From: Streptomyces diacarni
GTDB taxonomy: Bacteria > Actinomycetota > Actinomycetes > Streptomycetales > Streptomycetaceae
Direction of reading: 5' to 3'
Length of the DNA: 62,634 bases
Assembly (NCBI RefSeq): GCF_003323715.1
Contig: NZ_QOIN01000058.1
Location: 1 to 62,634 of the forward strand
Shown here: one piece after another, positions 62,474 to 62,634 of the stretch
Numbering within the stretch: position 1 is the first letter of the stretch
Layout of the letters: the number at the start of each line of letters is the position of its first letter
The notes under the pieces: model-generated
What the model was told of the DNA's origin: nothing
The model's input: the letters and a program-made list of their open reading frames with translations, nothing else
Database searches by the model: none
Position numbers and translations under genes: made by a program

Positions 62474-62634
62474 CCTAGGAGTTGTCTTCAAATGTCACGC
62501 CCACATCAGGAGCGAGGCGAGGGTGACGGCTGCTTGGTAGGACTCGGCGGTCTTGTCGTAGCGGGTCGCGATGCCACGCCACTGCTTGAGTCGGTTGAAG
62601 CACCGTTCCACGACGTTGCGCCGCTTGTAGAGCC
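62474..62634 (-). mobile_element. Right-end fragment of an IS5-like insertion sequence
   Basis: Transposase C-terminal codons run off the window edge. Just outside the stop, GAGTTGTCTTCAAATG (about 62479-62494) matches the kind of terminal sequence seen in this IS group, though the other terminal repeat is outside the window. Confidence 0.6.
62495..62632 (-). CDS. IS5-family transposase, C-terminal fragment
   Basis: Minus-strand reading gives 45 residues: LYKRRNVVERCFNRLKQWRG, then ATRYDKTAESYQAAVTLASL and LLMWA before TGA. This is the classic IS5/IS1647-type C-terminus with the YxRRNVVERxFxxLK(Q/R)WR block carrying the catalytic Glu. The N-terminal part lies outside the window. Confidence 0.88.
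   Translation of the reverse strand, partial: LYKRRNVVERCFNRLKQWRGIATRYDKTAESYQAAVTLASLLMWA

Noticed and set aside
1..62634. tRNA, rRNA or CRISPR arrays
   Set aside because: I saw no cloverleaf-like tRNA gene, rRNA motif or regularly spaced repeat array in the window, though a dedicated scan was not possible.

Overview
This 62.6-kb window is Streptomyces-type chromosome or linear-replicon DNA. It has very high GC with strong GC3 bias, many GTG starts and abundant TetR, LysR, XRE/MmyB, HxlR, ROK, Lrp and CGNR regulators. Secreted proteins with actinobacterial signal peptides and a non-ribosomal peptide synthetase (NRPS) operon with an MbtH partner fit the same origin. It is accessory DNA: small catabolic and defence-type modules, mostly a regulator beside its target genes, with transposase fragments at both ends (IS982-like at 3-98, IS5-like at 62495-62632).

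Layout. 1-2.4 kb: an operon of XRE regulator, SnoaL-like protein and PaaI-type thioesterase, the last cut short beside the IS982 end; then a metallophosphoesterase and a short membrane-protein remnant. 2.6-9.5 kb: regulator/enzyme pairs (LuxR-like and aldo-keto reductase, TetR and serine beta-lactamase-like hydrolase, LysR and an oxidoreductase/hydrolase operon). 9.6-18.4 kb: two paralogous ArsR-like winged-helix proteins, a secreted peptidoglycan-binding protein, an XRE/aldo-keto reductase pair, a LysR/YeiH-type exporter pair, an orphan 30-residue peptide unit and a TetR. 18.5-22.7 kb: an Lrp with two tandem halves, a YtcJ-like amidohydrolase and a coupled MHS-type symporter.

22.7-36.6 kb is the specialised-metabolism core, transcribed leftwards: a 3608-residue NRPS (C-A-PCP x3, TE), MbtH protein, and ABC exporter ATPase and permease. 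The three adenylation domains have almost the same specificity code. Divergent from the NRPS is a small secreted protein with a duplicated NLCLLxxC motif.

36.6-62.6 kb holds htpG, an FG-GAP repeat protein, a sugar porter/ROK/sulfatase module and a CGNR regulator/epoxide hydrolase pair with duplicated operators. A galactarate/talarate catabolic module (dehydratase, KDG dehydratase, transporter) follows, then degraded genes (GrpB remnant, frameshifted GNAT) and a TetR/flavin monooxygenase pair. Next comes a TDT-type anion transporter, a molybdopterin oxidoreductase, a helical protein and a two-TM channel-like protein in tandem, then an HxlR/enoyl-CoA hydratase pair and a GNAT. Many divergent pairs have visible inverted repeats in the shared promoter.

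Family assignments come from reading motifs; no database search was possible.
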